Assembly (NCBI GenBank): GCA_014381825.1
Contig: JACNKX010000058.1
Coordinates: forward strand, 124,001-188,000
Source of the DNA: Planctomycetota bacterium
GTDB taxonomy: Bacteria; Planctomycetota; Planctomycetia; Pirellulales; Pirellulaceae
DNA length: 64,000 nucleotides
Reading direction: 5' to 3'
The notes beneath the pieces were generated by a model. The model saw nothing but the letters and a program-made list of their open reading frames with translations, did no database searches and was not told the DNA's origin. Below, piece after piece: positions 54,512 to 63,777 of the stretch (position 1 is the stretch's first letter; every line of letters begins with the position of its first letter). A program made the position numbers and the translations under genes.

Positions 54512-55918
54512 CTACTGTTCTCCTCGCCGCAGAAGTTGGTTCATGAGTTCTGAGAGTGATTTGTGAACGTCGCCGCGAGTCGCGCCGGGCTCGCTCTGTT
54601 CGAACAGTCCTTTCGGGCTGTCATACCGCTGTGGAAACGCCAATCGCTGTCGCAGACTCGTGATCGAAGCTGTCAGTTCACTGTCGTCGATCTTGCCTGA
54701 ATCGCGTTGAGCCTGTTCCATGGCGACCAACGCTAAGTACTGCTGCGTTGCGTCATCCCAATTACTCGGCAGCGCGACTAATGCGTCAATCTTAGGGACA
54801 GCGAGTTGCACCGAATCGACGGAACGGACAATCGACGCCGGATCCGGGCGAAAGCTGCCTTGCATTTGTTTAGCCAACTGCGGCAGGTCCTCGCCAGCCT
54901 TTGACATCAATCGACTGAAGTACCAACTGCCCCAGGCCGGCATCCCCAGTGGAGTGCCACTTGTGGAGTTCGTTTGCCGCCAACTTGGATGGACTAAATC
55001 GTGGTGACAGGCGTAGCAATCGTATTCAGCGAACTCAGGCCAGACGGCGTCCGGGAGTTCTTCTTTGGCGCGACTCGCTCGCCACGCCAGTAAGTTGATC
55101 GCCGCTTCACCGCACGCGACTTGCCCGTCTTTCCACAGAGCGATTTCGAGTTGTGAATTTGATTTACGTTCCTCTTCATCGCGCCAATGCTTCGGAAGCA
55201 TAGCGTGGTATGCTGTCATCTCGAACTTGAGTGCAGGATGCCCCGCCGCGATCAGGTCGTGATTGACTTCGCGTCCGGCGGACCCAACATGACACTGCGC
55301 GCAAGCCTTCGCGCGAATCGAAATGTTTTCTGTTTCGACAAAGCCCAGCGCAGCAGCATCACCAGTTTGCTTGAGACCCGGCCAGGCCTGTGTCACGTGT
55401 GGCCCGATCCACTGCTCAGAAGCTCCATGGCAAACTTCGCAACTGACGCTGTCGCGTTCGTAATACGTTGCGCCTCGTCTCGATTGATCAGGCTGTGGGT
55501 TGTGACAACCATAACAATTCGCGAGCCGGCTCGCGCGGACCGCTTCACTATCAGTTGAACGCGACAGTCGTTGAAGAATCGCCTTTGACCGAGCACTTTC
55601 CAACGTCTGAAAGCTGCGCGAGTGTGGGTCTTGGTCCAGCCAGTGGACGTACTCATTGCGACGGCTCAGCGGGAACCGTGGATCGGGATCGATGCCACCG
55701 TGACATGCCGACGCAGCGCATGAACGAGCGCCAAGAAACTTCTGGGGGCGTAGCGTTGCTAATAAACCGTCCGCGCTATCGATTGCCATCGCGAGTTGCT
55801 CGACTGACGGCCCGGGATCGGCGGCAAACGTATCGCGCTCCACGAACATTAACGCGACGTTAAACCAGACGATGGCAAGGATCGATTGGAGGATGCGATT
55901 GTTATCGCGACTTGGCAT
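54512..55918 (-). CDS. Multihaem cytochrome c with one CX4CH site
   Basis: This protein of about 468 residues has a signal peptide (ILAIVWFNVALMFVERDTFAA), four CxxCH motifs (CYGCH, CEVCH, CAQCH, CYACH) and a fifth unusual site CAASACH (CX4CH) at the place where the paralogue at 52849-54510 has CERCH. Five haems are therefore likely. Flanking sequences (CEVCHGASEQW, CAQCHVGSAG, CYACHHDL) match that paralogue. The ATG at 55918 overlaps the end of the preceding cytochrome gene by 17 bases; the longer frame to 56011 would overlap it further. Located in the periplasm or on the membrane face, presumably passing electrons along the operon's cytochrome chain. Confidence 0.88.
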   Translation of the reverse strand: MPSRDNNRILQSILAIVWFNVALMFVERDTFAADPGPSVEQLAMAIDSADGLLATLRPQKFLGARSCAASACHGGIDPDPRFPLSRRNEYVHWLDQDPHSRSFQTLESARSKAILQRLSRSTDSEAVRASRLANCYGCHNPQPDQSRRGATYYERDSVSCEVCHGASEQWIGPHVTQAWPGLKQTGDAAALGFVETENISIRAKACAQCHVGSAGREVNHDLIAAGHPALKFEMTAYHAMLPKHWRDEEERKSNSQLEIALWKDGQVACGEAAINLLAWRASRAKEELPDAVWPEFAEYDCYACHHDLVHPSWRQTNSTSGTPLGMPAWGSWYFSRLMSKAGEDLPQLAKQMQGSFRPDPASIVRSVDSVQLAVPKIDALVALPSNWDDATQQYLALVAMEQAQRDSGKIDDSELTASITSLRQRLAFPQRYDSPKGLFEQSEPGATRGDVHKSLSELMNQLLRRGEQ

Positions 55919-57314
55919 CCGCAGAGTTGCTTTCGTGAACATGATGGTATTGGTGGCACTCGACACAGTTCTGACGTCCATAGTGTTGAGTCGGCTTGCT
56001 GTGCGTAGCACCGTGACAGTTTCGACAGACTTCCAGCTTCGGCATCAAGATGTCTTTCACTGAAGTACTTTCGAGTCCCGTAGCGCCAAGGTCGACATGA
56101 TGACATTCGACACAGCTCATATCACGATGACGACGATGGTCGAACCGGGCGTGAATGAACCAGCGAGTAGGAAGTTTAGGCGAAACAATATCAAAGTTAA
56201 ATCGAGATTCATGGTTGGAGTTCTCGTCGTCAATCTCATGACACTTTTGGCAAGCATTGTTTTTCGGGGACGCGCCAGCGGTTGTTTGGAAAACAGCGTT
56301 CTCGATTAGCCGTAGTTCCTCTTCAACCCAAGTCCATTCATCTTTTGGCGCTGGTTGATTTCGCTTGTTCGGAAGGCGCGGTGCCGTTCCGCGAGCCGAA
56401 CCCGCTAGTTCTTCGGGATGTTCACGTGCGTAAGCCATCAATCGGTCGCGTAGCACGCCGTGGACGATTTCGGGCTTCTCGTGAGGCAATGGCTGGTCGG
56501 ATAGCTTGCCGCTGAATCGCAGCAGGTGGCAACTCTGGCAATGTTCCTCAAACACGATCGGTCGCATATACGAGCCCGTCGCATCGGGCTTGTGACAGTC
56601 ATTGCATTGCAACTCTACGGCAACAGCTGACGAACTCGCGTCGAATTGCTGATTCCCGACAGGTGCAAGTGGTTTCAAGTGTTCTTTGTGATTGAAGTGG
56701 AGTGCTGCTATGTCGAGCCATCTCGCGCTCGGATCGCCATCAGTCGACGCACGAAACTCCGCGATGGACAGCAGGTGGTGAAGCAGCATTGCTTCGCTCT
56801 CGCTTTGCGGATGATCCGATGACCACGAACGATGTAAGGCGAACTCGGGATGCTTCTCGAAGGAAGCATGACATTTAATACACAGCTTGTCCGCTTGCTC
56901 GGTCAATCGTTTGAACCCTCGATGCTCCTGATGGCACTCGGCGCAGTCGGGCACACCCTTCCTCATGGCGAATGAATTGTGATCACTTTTGCTTTGCGAG
57001 TGACACTGTTGGCAATCCTCGTCGTGAACCGATCGTACTTCGTTGTCGATACTCGCGAGTCGCACCAGCGGTTGCCACGGCGAGCGGTGACAACTCTTGC
57101 AATCGGCTTGTGCCGCGTCGTGGCTCAGCGCAACAGGTCGCGACAAGTAGATTGCGTGGTCGCCCCGTAGTGTAAAGACGGCCACAAAGACTAGCGGCAC
57201 GAGCCCGCAAACGAGTGTCACCCATCGTCGCCGTCGATGCATGCAATTCCCAACGCGTTCGATTTTCAAATCGAGTCGCTCGTCCACCGACGAATTGGTT
57301 CGTGAATCGGGCAT
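55902..57314 (-). CDS. Decahaem cytochrome c, membrane-anchored
   Basis: This protein of about 470 residues has one N-terminal membrane helix (about 30-50; WVTLVCGLVPLVFVAVF) and ten CxxCH sites: CKSCH, CQQCH, CAECH, CIKCH, CNDCH, CQSCH, CQKCH, CVECH, CRNCH and CVECH. The anchored N-terminus and haem-packed outer part suggest a quinol-dehydrogenase partner or electron hub. The ATG at 57314 is separated by one base from the stop of the cytochrome b-like gene (TAA-C-ATG), so the two are translationally coupled; the longer frame to 57434 would overlap that gene. The 3' end overlaps the next cytochrome gene. Confidence 0.9.
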   Translation of the reverse strand: MPDSRTNSSVDERLDLKIERVGNCMHRRRRWVTLVCGLVPLVFVAVFTLRGDHAIYLSRPVALSHDAAQADCKSCHRSPWQPLVRLASIDNEVRSVHDEDCQQCHSQSKSDHNSFAMRKGVPDCAECHQEHRGFKRLTEQADKLCIKCHASFEKHPEFALHRSWSSDHPQSESEAMLLHHLLSIAEFRASTDGDPSARWLDIAALHFNHKEHLKPLAPVGNQQFDASSSAVAVELQCNDCHKPDATGSYMRPIVFEEHCQSCHLLRFSGKLSDQPLPHEKPEIVHGVLRDRLMAYAREHPEELAGSARGTAPRLPNKRNQPAPKDEWTWVEEELRLIENAVFQTTAGASPKNNACQKCHEIDDENSNHESRFNFDIVSPKLPTRWFIHARFDHRRHRDMSCVECHHVDLGATGLESTSVKDILMPKLEVCRNCHGATHSKPTQHYGRQNCVECHQYHHVHESNSADAKSR

Positions 57315-57315
57315 G

Positions 57316-58158
57316 TTAGTAGTAAACCGACGCGATGATGTGGGCGATCGCCAGAACAAGTAACGACATCGACACCGGAACGTGAACAAACAACCAATAG
57401 TGAAGCCATCGGTGCAAACGAGCTTGTCGAGCAAGTTCCCTTCGTTCGGCGCAGATCGAAGCGAGCTGTGTTAACGTAGGCTGCGAGAAAGCGGGATTGG
57501 CGCGTTGCATCTGCGAGAATATGGCGGTGGCGCGAGACGCGTTCAACAGCGGTGCGCGTCGATCGATGTTAGCAGCCAGAAACGGACGAACGGTTCCGAC
57601 GTAGAACTCGCGAAGACCTTCATGTTCCCGTACCGAGTCGTCTCGTGGCGGAAACAGGCTGCCGCAAATCGCAACGACTTGTTCGTCAGCGGTTGCTCGT
57701 AGCGCGGCGCAGACGTGAGGAAGCTGCTCGAACATGGCTTCACGATTGGTCGACTCTTTCATGACGCGAGGCAAATACTGCTGAAACACGAGCCCAGCGA
57801 GACCGCTCGTGATAACGATCGCGAAGACCAACAACAGCACTTGCTCCAACACCCCGCCCCAACGAAATCCCGCATGGAACAGAATTAGGGGAACGCTGAG
57901 CAACCCGAGCCAAATGTGAGCCTTCAGCCAAAAGCGAGCGGTTCCTATCGGCAGGCGAGGCAGCTTCTTGCGACCGGCGAGTAGTCCGGCGAACAACATC
58001 AACCCAGAACCAGCGATCCCAAAGCCCAAGCCCTGCCAACTGCCACCGGACGGTCCGCTCGGCGACGACGCTGCATAAGAGACATACAGCCAACTCGACA
58101 ACACGAAGGCAACGATCGTGATGATCATCCACAATCGATGGCTTTTATCGATCAGCAA
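57316..58158 (-). CDS. Cytochrome b-like membrane protein
   Basis: This 280-residue protein has four predicted membrane helices (about 10-30, 45-60, 78-125 in two passes, and 258-278) and a soluble loop of about 120 residues. His residues lie within or next to helices: KAHIWLGLLSVPLILFH and LHRWLHYWLFVHVPV, with a last AHII. This is the pattern of a di-haem cytochrome b-type quinol-interacting subunit. The start is TTG, supported by AAGGGAA eight bases upstream; an ATG at 58128 is the alternative. First gene of the operon with three multihaem cytochromes, it would link the quinone pool to them. Ligand assignment is inferred. Confidence 0.8.
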   Translation of the reverse strand: MLIDKSHRLWMIITIVAFVLSSWLYVSYAASSPSGPSGGSWQGLGFGIAGSGLMLFAGLLAGRKKLPRLPIGTARFWLKAHIWLGLLSVPLILFHAGFRWGGVLEQVLLLVFAIVITSGLAGLVFQQYLPRVMKESTNREAMFEQLPHVCAALRATADEQVVAICGSLFPPRDDSVREHEGLREFYVGTVRPFLAANIDRRAPLLNASRATAIFSQMQRANPAFSQPTLTQLASICAERRELARQARLHRWLHYWLFVHVPVSMSLLVLAIAHIIASVYY

Positions 58159-58302
58159 ATCTGGGTTCCCTTGGTCGTGGGTTCGCTACGTTAAACGAGT
58201 CCATCCTATTGTGCTGCGGTACAATTTACCCTCGACCGACGCTTAGCTCAATTCTGGTAGCCGATCGGCGTGTATTCGTGAGTTGCTCATATATTCGCTA
58301 TC

Positions 58303-61098
58303 ATGAATCGTGTTATGCCAAACTCCAATGATCTGACGGAACGACTCTTCGCACAAGCCAAGCTGGGTGTAGAAGCTGCGTTCGTCAATTTGATCGCCCA
58401 GGTGGGACCAAGTCTTCGCCGAGCCATCGACGCCGAGTTGGAGGCAGTGCATCACGATCTCGATCCCACACAGATGTGGAACGAGATTCAAGATGAAGCA
58501 AGACAGCGGATCGGTGAGTTCCAAGGCTCCACGGAACAGGAATTCGAAGCGTGGATGGAGCGACTGGCCCTGCGTCACATTCGACACACGGTTCGACCAC
58601 GCGGGGCGAATATCGAGACCGTCGTGAAGGCACCCGACAGGGAGGCGCAGACAATCGAACTTCAGACTTCTGAAGTCTCCGATACAGTCAAGGCCGATCC
58701 GAATGCGACGATTACTCCTCAAAGCCACGAGACGGTCGAGTTCGATCAAAACGCAACAATTGCTCCTGGGAGTGGCGACACCATAGCGCCTGATCCTTTC
58801 GGAACGGTGGCAGGTGATCCGCATGGAACGATCACGGATCTGCAAGCGATTCCGATCGCGCCGCAGACGACAAAGATATTCGGTGACTACGAGATCCTCG
58901 AGACGATCGCGAAAGGCGGGATGGGCGTCGTCTATAAAGCTCGTCAACGGAAGTTAAACCGAATTGTCGCGCTGAAAATGATCTTGGCCGGACAGTTCGC
59001 TGATCAGTCGGACATCGATCGCTTTTATGCCGAGGCCGAAGCTGCGGCTCAGCTGCGGCATCCAAACATCGTTGGGATTCATGAAGTTGGTGAATGCGAA
59101 GGGCAGCATTACTTTTCGATGGAGTATATCGAAGGTCGGAGCTTGGGCGATCTCGTTCGCGAACATCCGCTAGAACCGCGGGCGGCGGCGAGATTCGTGA
59201 AGACGATTTCCGAGGCAATGCACTACGCGCATGAGGAAGGCGTGTTGCATCGCGACCTGAAACCATCAAACGTCTTGGTGGACAACAGCGATGTGCCGTT
59301 GGTCACAGACTTTGGTCTGGCCAAGCGAACGTCCGAACAATCGCAGTTAACTGTGGCCGGAACCGTCTTGGGGACGCCAAGCTATATGCCTCCGGAGCAG
59401 GCATCCGGCAAACTCGATCAGATCACCGCTCGCAGTGACGTCTATTCGCTGGGCGCCATCTTGTACGAATTGATCACGGGCAAGCCACCATTTGGTGCCG
59501 CGAATCCTTGGGAAACGATCAAGCAAGTTATCGCCGACGAGCCCGTGTCGCCACGACTGCTGAACAGCGGCGTCCCCGCCGATCTCGAAACGATTTGTCT
59601 GAAGTGTTTACAGAAGGATCAAGACCGGCGTTACAGCTCAGCGCAAGAGCTTGTCGACGAACTGCAGCGATTCTTGGCTGGCGAGCCGATCCTCGCTCGA
59701 CCTGTTGGTCTCGTCGAGCGCACGGTTCGGTGGAGTTATCGCAACCCTTGGCCGACAGCGGCGCTGGCAGTGTTGTTGTTAGGCGTCGTCGGTACGACGG
59801 TTGGGTTAGTGCAGGCGCGCATCGCGCAGCGCCAAGCCGAGACGAGCCGCGTTCACTTGATGGCGGCGATCAACGATTTGTTTACGGCCTGGGGCGATGT
59901 CACGCTTCTAAATGAACCGGGACTTGAAGAAGTGCGGGCGAAACTTCTCGCGTCTGCGAGTAATCTGTACAAGCAGATGGGCGACCAGCTTGGCGAAGAT
60001 CCAAAAATTCAGCACGAGTTGGGCGTTTCATATTTTCGATTGGCGAAGATGATGTTTCATTTGCGCTCGAATGAAGACGCGCGAAAATCACTTGAGGCCG
60101 GGCTGAAGATTCAACGAGAACTGTCCGCCGCACGGCCTGACGACGAATTGCGGCTGCATGTGTTGGGAGAGAGTTTGAATCTTCTGGGAAACGTGTTAGA
60201 GACTACGGCGGCACGGTCTAGTGGTGATGAAGAAAAAGCGAAACAGCAGTTTGAGCAAGCTGAAACGATCTATGACGAAGCGATTCGGAAACGCAGCGAG
60301 TTGGCAAACGCGTTCTCAAACAACTTGGAGTACCAACGGCAACTATTGAATTCTCGTATGAATCGCGGGATGGTATGGCAGAGGATGGGCGACCTTCTTC
60401 GCTATCAGGAGGAATATGAGGCTGCCGACGTTTACTATACCGAAGCCCTAGCCCGTGTCACCGACGTGCAGCTGCAACGGCGTGAATTGCTCAAACAACT
60501 CGATAACGCGCCTGACATCCGACGAGAGCTCACTCAGGATCTTGCTCAAGGCTATTACAACACGGCGTTCGTCACGTCGTGGCTTGGTGACTTTGACGCA
60601 ACGGGAGAACAGGTTGCCGCCGCAGTTCGTACGCTTGACGAGCTGCTTGCGAAAGACCCAGGTCAGTTGGAGAATCAGTACGATCGAGCGCAGTGCCTGA
60701 TGCTCGGTGGCGAAGCAAAGAGTGAGCAAATGCGGGGTTTGCTCGAATCTGGGGAGAATGAGGCACAACAGAAGTTCTACGACGCGGCGCTGCGGTCGTA
60801 CGAAATGGCCAAGGCAACCTTCGACAAACTGGCGAGCAAAAGTACGAGCGTTTCCAAGTATCGCCGCGCCGAGTCGCAAGCGTACATGCGAATCGGCGAC
60901 CTGCACTTTTTGGCCGAACAGGACCAGAAGGCGCTCGCCGCGTACCAATCGGCCGCCGACATCCTCACGCCATTAGTCGCTGAATTCCCTGTCTATCAGC
61001 CGTTACTAGGTCAAGCAAATAGCAATATCGCCGAAGCGAAGCAGTTCATCGACGAGGCCGCCGTGCCTGAAGAGCCCGGCCGCGATCCGAAGGACTAA
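58303..61098 (+). CDS. Ser/Thr kinase with sigma-70 region 2-like N-terminus and TPR-like tail
   Basis: The first hundred of 931 residues look like region 2 of planctomycete ECF sigma factors (LRRAIDAELEAVHHDLDP, then GEFQGSTEQEFEAWMERL), without region 4. A Thr-rich stretch (about 125-180) has repeated DP-x-ATI/GT(I/V) units. The Hanks-type kinase follows (about 196-458): AKGGMGVV, Lys225, HRDLKPSN with Asp318, DFGLA (336-340), and PPE in the APE position. One membrane helix (about 484-503) precedes a large helical TPR-like domain predicted to lie outside. The ATG at 58303 has a second in-frame ATG at 58315. It is divergent from the cytochrome operon with about 145 bases between. Confidence 0.93.
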   Translation: MNRVMPNSNDLTERLFAQAKLGVEAAFVNLIAQVGPSLRRAIDAELEAVHHDLDPTQMWNEIQDEARQRIGEFQGSTEQEFEAWMERLALRHIRHTVRPRGANIETVVKAPDREAQTIELQTSEVSDTVKADPNATITPQSHETVEFDQNATIAPGSGDTIAPDPFGTVAGDPHGTITDLQAIPIAPQTTKIFGDYEILETIAKGGMGVVYKARQRKLNRIVALKMILAGQFADQSDIDRFYAEAEAAAQLRHPNIVGIHEVGECEGQHYFSMEYIEGRSLGDLVREHPLEPRAAARFVKTISEAMHYAHEEGVLHRDLKPSNVLVDNSDVPLVTDFGLAKRTSEQSQLTVAGTVLGTPSYMPPEQASGKLDQITARSDVYSLGAILYELITGKPPFGAANPWETIKQVIADEPVSPRLLNSGVPADLETICLKCLQKDQDRRYSSAQELVDELQRFLAGEPILARPVGLVERTVRWSYRNPWPTAALAVLLLGVVGTTVGLVQARIAQRQAETSRVHLMAAINDLFTAWGDVTLLNEPGLEEVRAKLLASASNLYKQMGDQLGEDPKIQHELGVSYFRLAKMMFHLRSNEDARKSLEAGLKIQRELSAARPDDELRLHVLGESLNLLGNVLETTAARSSGDEEKAKQQFEQAETIYDEAIRKRSELANAFSNNLEYQRQLLNSRMNRGMVWQRMGDLLRYQEEYEAADVYYTEALARVTDVQLQRRELLKQLDNAPDIRRELTQDLAQGYYNTAFVTSWLGDFDATGEQVAAAVRTLDELLAKDPGQLENQYDRAQCLMLGGEAKSEQMRGLLESGENEAQQKFYDAALRSYEMAKATFDKLASKSTSVSKYRRAESQAYMRIGDLHFLAEQDQKALAAYQSAADILTPLVAEFPVYQPLLGQANSNIAEAKQFIDEAAVPEEPGRDPKD

Positions 61099-61117
61099 TA
61101 ACTCTTGCCAGCTCGCG

Positions 61118-62068
61118 TTACTTCTTCTTCTGTCGCTTCATCGTTCGTTTGTAGCGCTCCGCCATCTCTTCATTGCGCCATTGCAAGAACTCCTGCTCGA
61201 CGCGATCCCGCGCTGCGGCGTCGACTTGCTTGGCGGCTGGGATCGTGATCTCGCCGAACGTGATACCTTCGCGGTGGCGATCGATGGCGGTGATCTCGCC
61301 CTTGTTAACGACCAACGTCACACCTACGTTTGCCTCCACGACCGGGACGTCATTTTCATGACCACGACCAAGCACTGCTTTGTCCTGGCGAGTGGAAGTC
61401 GAACCCATCGCCGGGATCAACAGAAATTGAGCACCGTCCAGTACCGGAATACGAGCCAGCGCCGGATTCCAACGATCGTGGCAAATCATCAGACCGCACC
61501 GACCATAGGGTGTGTCGAAGGCGCGACTCTGCTTCCCGAGGCGGTTGAACCACCATGACGGATGATAGCCTTCGGCAAGCTGCATTTTATGATACTTGCC
61601 GCGTATTTTTCCCTCGTTATCGATGAACACTGCGCAATTGAAGACGTCATCAGCGATCTGCTCTGCAAAGCCAAAAACCAGACATAGATCGAGTTCCTTC
61701 GCCAGCTTCTCGAAACGCTGGATGATGGGGCTATCAATCGTCACGGCAACTTCTCGCATTCGTTCGGCGGAATCTTCTCCAGCGATGATCTGATTCACGA
61801 CATATCCGTCCAACGCGCCTTCCGGTGCCACCGCGATTCGCGCCCCGCCGTTGGCCGCGCGGCGGAACGCTTCTTCCAACCGTGTCGCGTTCCCCTTCAG
61901 ATCAAATTTCTCGGGAACAAACGAGATCGCGGCGACGCGTACTGTTGCCGCCGTCCTCGCGGAATCTTCAGCCGCTCGCTCAAAGTGGAGTTCATTGGCC
62001 GCGACAATCGCAGTCAACCACGTCAGCACCAATCCAAGCAACACGGTCAATCTGTAGGAGATACGCAT
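61118..62068 (-). CDS. Exported carbon-nitrogen hydrolase (nitrilase superfamily)
   Basis: These enzymes hydrolyse amide or nitrile C-N bonds with a Glu-Lys-Cys triad. The 316-residue protein has a signal peptide (about 1-24; LTVLLGLVLTWLTAIVAA) and the triad Glu83 in APEGALDGY, Lys161 in KYHKMQL and Cys196 in LMICHDRWNP. Most nitrilase-family amidases are cytoplasmic, so export is a distinguishing feature. The C-terminus is Lys-rich (KRTMKRQKKK). It is convergent with the kinase gene (19 bases apart) and divergent from the enolase-superfamily gene, which is also exported. The substrate cannot be told from sequence. Confidence 0.9.
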   Translation of the reverse strand: MRISYRLTVLLGLVLTWLTAIVAANELHFERAAEDSARTAATVRVAAISFVPEKFDLKGNATRLEEAFRRAANGGARIAVAPEGALDGYVVNQIIAGEDSAERMREVAVTIDSPIIQRFEKLAKELDLCLVFGFAEQIADDVFNCAVFIDNEGKIRGKYHKMQLAEGYHPSWWFNRLGKQSRAFDTPYGRCGLMICHDRWNPALARIPVLDGAQFLLIPAMGSTSTRQDKAVLGRGHENDVPVVEANVGVTLVVNKGEITAIDRHREGITFGEITIPAAKQVDAAARDRVEQEFLQWRNEEMAERYKRTMKRQKKK

Positions 62069-62465
62069 CGAGTCACCTGGGGCTGATTGTCTTTTGGAGA
62101 GTAGGAATGCACGGAGCCGAACACCACCCGGGAGGCGGTACTAGACACGGAACACATTGTATCTGGCAACAGGAGTCCCCACATACCGTCAATCGCTAAA
62201 CATCCGCCGATCGTTTTATCTCGATGTCTTGACCCACAGCTTGTCGAGATGCAACGTCGGACGTCGCGTAAGCTATTCTACCAACCGTAGAAATGAACTT
62301 GCGCTCAGTACGGACCGATTGTTGACTTGGAGTCTTGGCATTGCCCAGTTGTCTCGCTGTGACGCAGCCAAGAATTACAAATTAGCTGTCAAACCGCGCG
62401 CCCCCCGGATACGATCGGAGGGCAGTTACTCAGCACTACTTCTGAAGAACAACCGGGAGGATATC
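62069..62465 (+). other. Divergent intergenic region between nitrilase and enolase-family genes
   Basis: About 400 bases that should contain promoters for two divergent genes. The frame upstream of the enolase-family start is open to 62157, but this is not evidence of coding, since the conserved Tat signal starts at 62466 with its own ribosome site. No strong inverted repeat or operator was identified by eye. Confidence 0.4.
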
Positions 62466-63695
62466 ATGGACCGACGCACGTTTCTGACGGCTGGAATGGG
62501 CGGACTACTCGGAGCGTACACGCTGTTTCCGCAGGACGTCCGAGCCAAGTTGCCTAACGACCTCCTTGTGACTGAGATGAAGGTCATTCCCGTTTGGACA
62601 GGATCCATGAACTATGTGTTCGTGAAGCTTTACACAAACCACGGCATCACGGGCGTCGGAGAAGGCGGCTTGCGCGGTCGCGCGGCGACAATGATCGCCG
62701 CAATCCAGGAGCATGAAAGATACATCGTTGGCAAAAACCCGCTTCAAATCGAGAAGCACTGGCAGGCGATGTATCGTTGGCCACGGTGGCGCGGCGGCCC
62801 GATCCTGAACAGTGCGGTGAGTGCGATCGACATTGCGCTATGGGACATCGCAGGCAAGATGCTCGACGCACCGATTTATCAACTTCTTGGGGGCGCGGCG
62901 AAGGAAAAGATACGTCTCTATGTTCACGGTGGATCGGCGGAAGATGTTCACCGAGCGAAGGAACTGGGCTTCAACGCCTGTAAGACAGGGCCGAGCATCG
63001 CGAACAACGGAGTGATTCAGCAACCTTGGGATGTCAAAGGCGAAGTCGCCCGTTTTCGGGAAATGCGTGATGCGGGCGGCGAAGACTTTGATCTGCTGTA
63101 CGACGCGCATACTCAATTCAAACCAGAAATGGCTCTCGAGTTTTGCACCCGCGTTGAAGAGCTGCGTCCTTTCTTTGTTGAAGAGCCGATGCTTACCTCC
63201 GATATTGGCAAGATGAAGTGGTTAGCAGATCGGGTGAACGTTCCACTTTGCCAGGGCGAAAGTCAGTTCATGAAGTTCGGGCTTCAAGAGATGATTGACC
63301 ATCACCTCATTAGTTTCGTCAATCCCGACGTGATCCATGCGGGCGGGATCTCCGAATGCAAAAAGATTGCCGCCATGGCCGAGGCCCACTTCATCGATGT
63401 CGCTCTTCACAACGCGCAAAGTCCGGTGATGACGTTGGCGGGGTTGCACGTGAACGCTTGCACCTCGAATTGCGTGATCCATGAATTCAATCAGGCCCGC
63501 ACGTATGCTCCGTGGGAGGAGGAACTGTACGAGGGTGCGCATATCGAATACTCCGATGGATACGCCGCACTTCCTCCCGGACCTGGGTTGGGTATCGACA
63601 TCAACGAAGAAGAAGCGAAGAAACACCCGGCCAGACCGTTTGCCGAGACACGCGGAACCTTGGAGTGGCCCGACGGTTCTGTTGGTGATACGTAG
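62466..63695 (+). CDS. Tat-exported enolase-superfamily (mandelate racemase/muconate lactonising) protein
   Basis: Enolase-superfamily enzymes abstract a proton next to a carboxylate. This group is often sugar-acid dehydratases such as galactonate dehydratase. The 409-residue protein starts MDRRTFLTAGMGG, a twin-arginine-type signal, with mature protein from about residue 27. It has the N-terminal capping domain and a barrel with the metal ligands Asp in LLYDAHTQF and Glu in VEEPM, the third acidic position in CQGESQFMKF and a likely catalytic His in ALHNAQSP. The ATG at 62466 follows CCGGGAGG. Exact substrate unknown. The exported location and the divergent exported nitrilase suggest extracytoplasmic degradation of polysaccharide-derived compounds. 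Confidence 0.88.
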   Translation: MDRRTFLTAGMGGLLGAYTLFPQDVRAKLPNDLLVTEMKVIPVWTGSMNYVFVKLYTNHGITGVGEGGLRGRAATMIAAIQEHERYIVGKNPLQIEKHWQAMYRWPRWRGGPILNSAVSAIDIALWDIAGKMLDAPIYQLLGGAAKEKIRLYVHGGSAEDVHRAKELGFNACKTGPSIANNGVIQQPWDVKGEVARFREMRDAGGEDFDLLYDAHTQFKPEMALEFCTRVEELRPFFVEEPMLTSDIGKMKWLADRVNVPLCQGESQFMKFGLQEMIDHHLISFVNPDVIHAGGISECKKIAAMAEAHFIDVALHNAQSPVMTLAGLHVNACTSNCVIHEFNQARTYAPWEEELYEGAHIEYSDGYAALPPGPGLGIDINEEEAKKHPARPFAETRGTLEWPDGSVGDT

Positions 63696-63777
63696 GGGGC
63701 GATTCGCGCGAACATCATTTGAACCTACGCTACATCTTTTGCCGTTGCCTGTCTGGTAAGTCATTGGGATAATTTCG

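Noticed and set aside
62157-62465. N-terminal extension of the enolase-superfamily gene
   Set aside because: The open frame continues upstream, but the Tat signal and the CCGGGAGG ribosome site place the start at 62466. The extension would bury the signal peptide.
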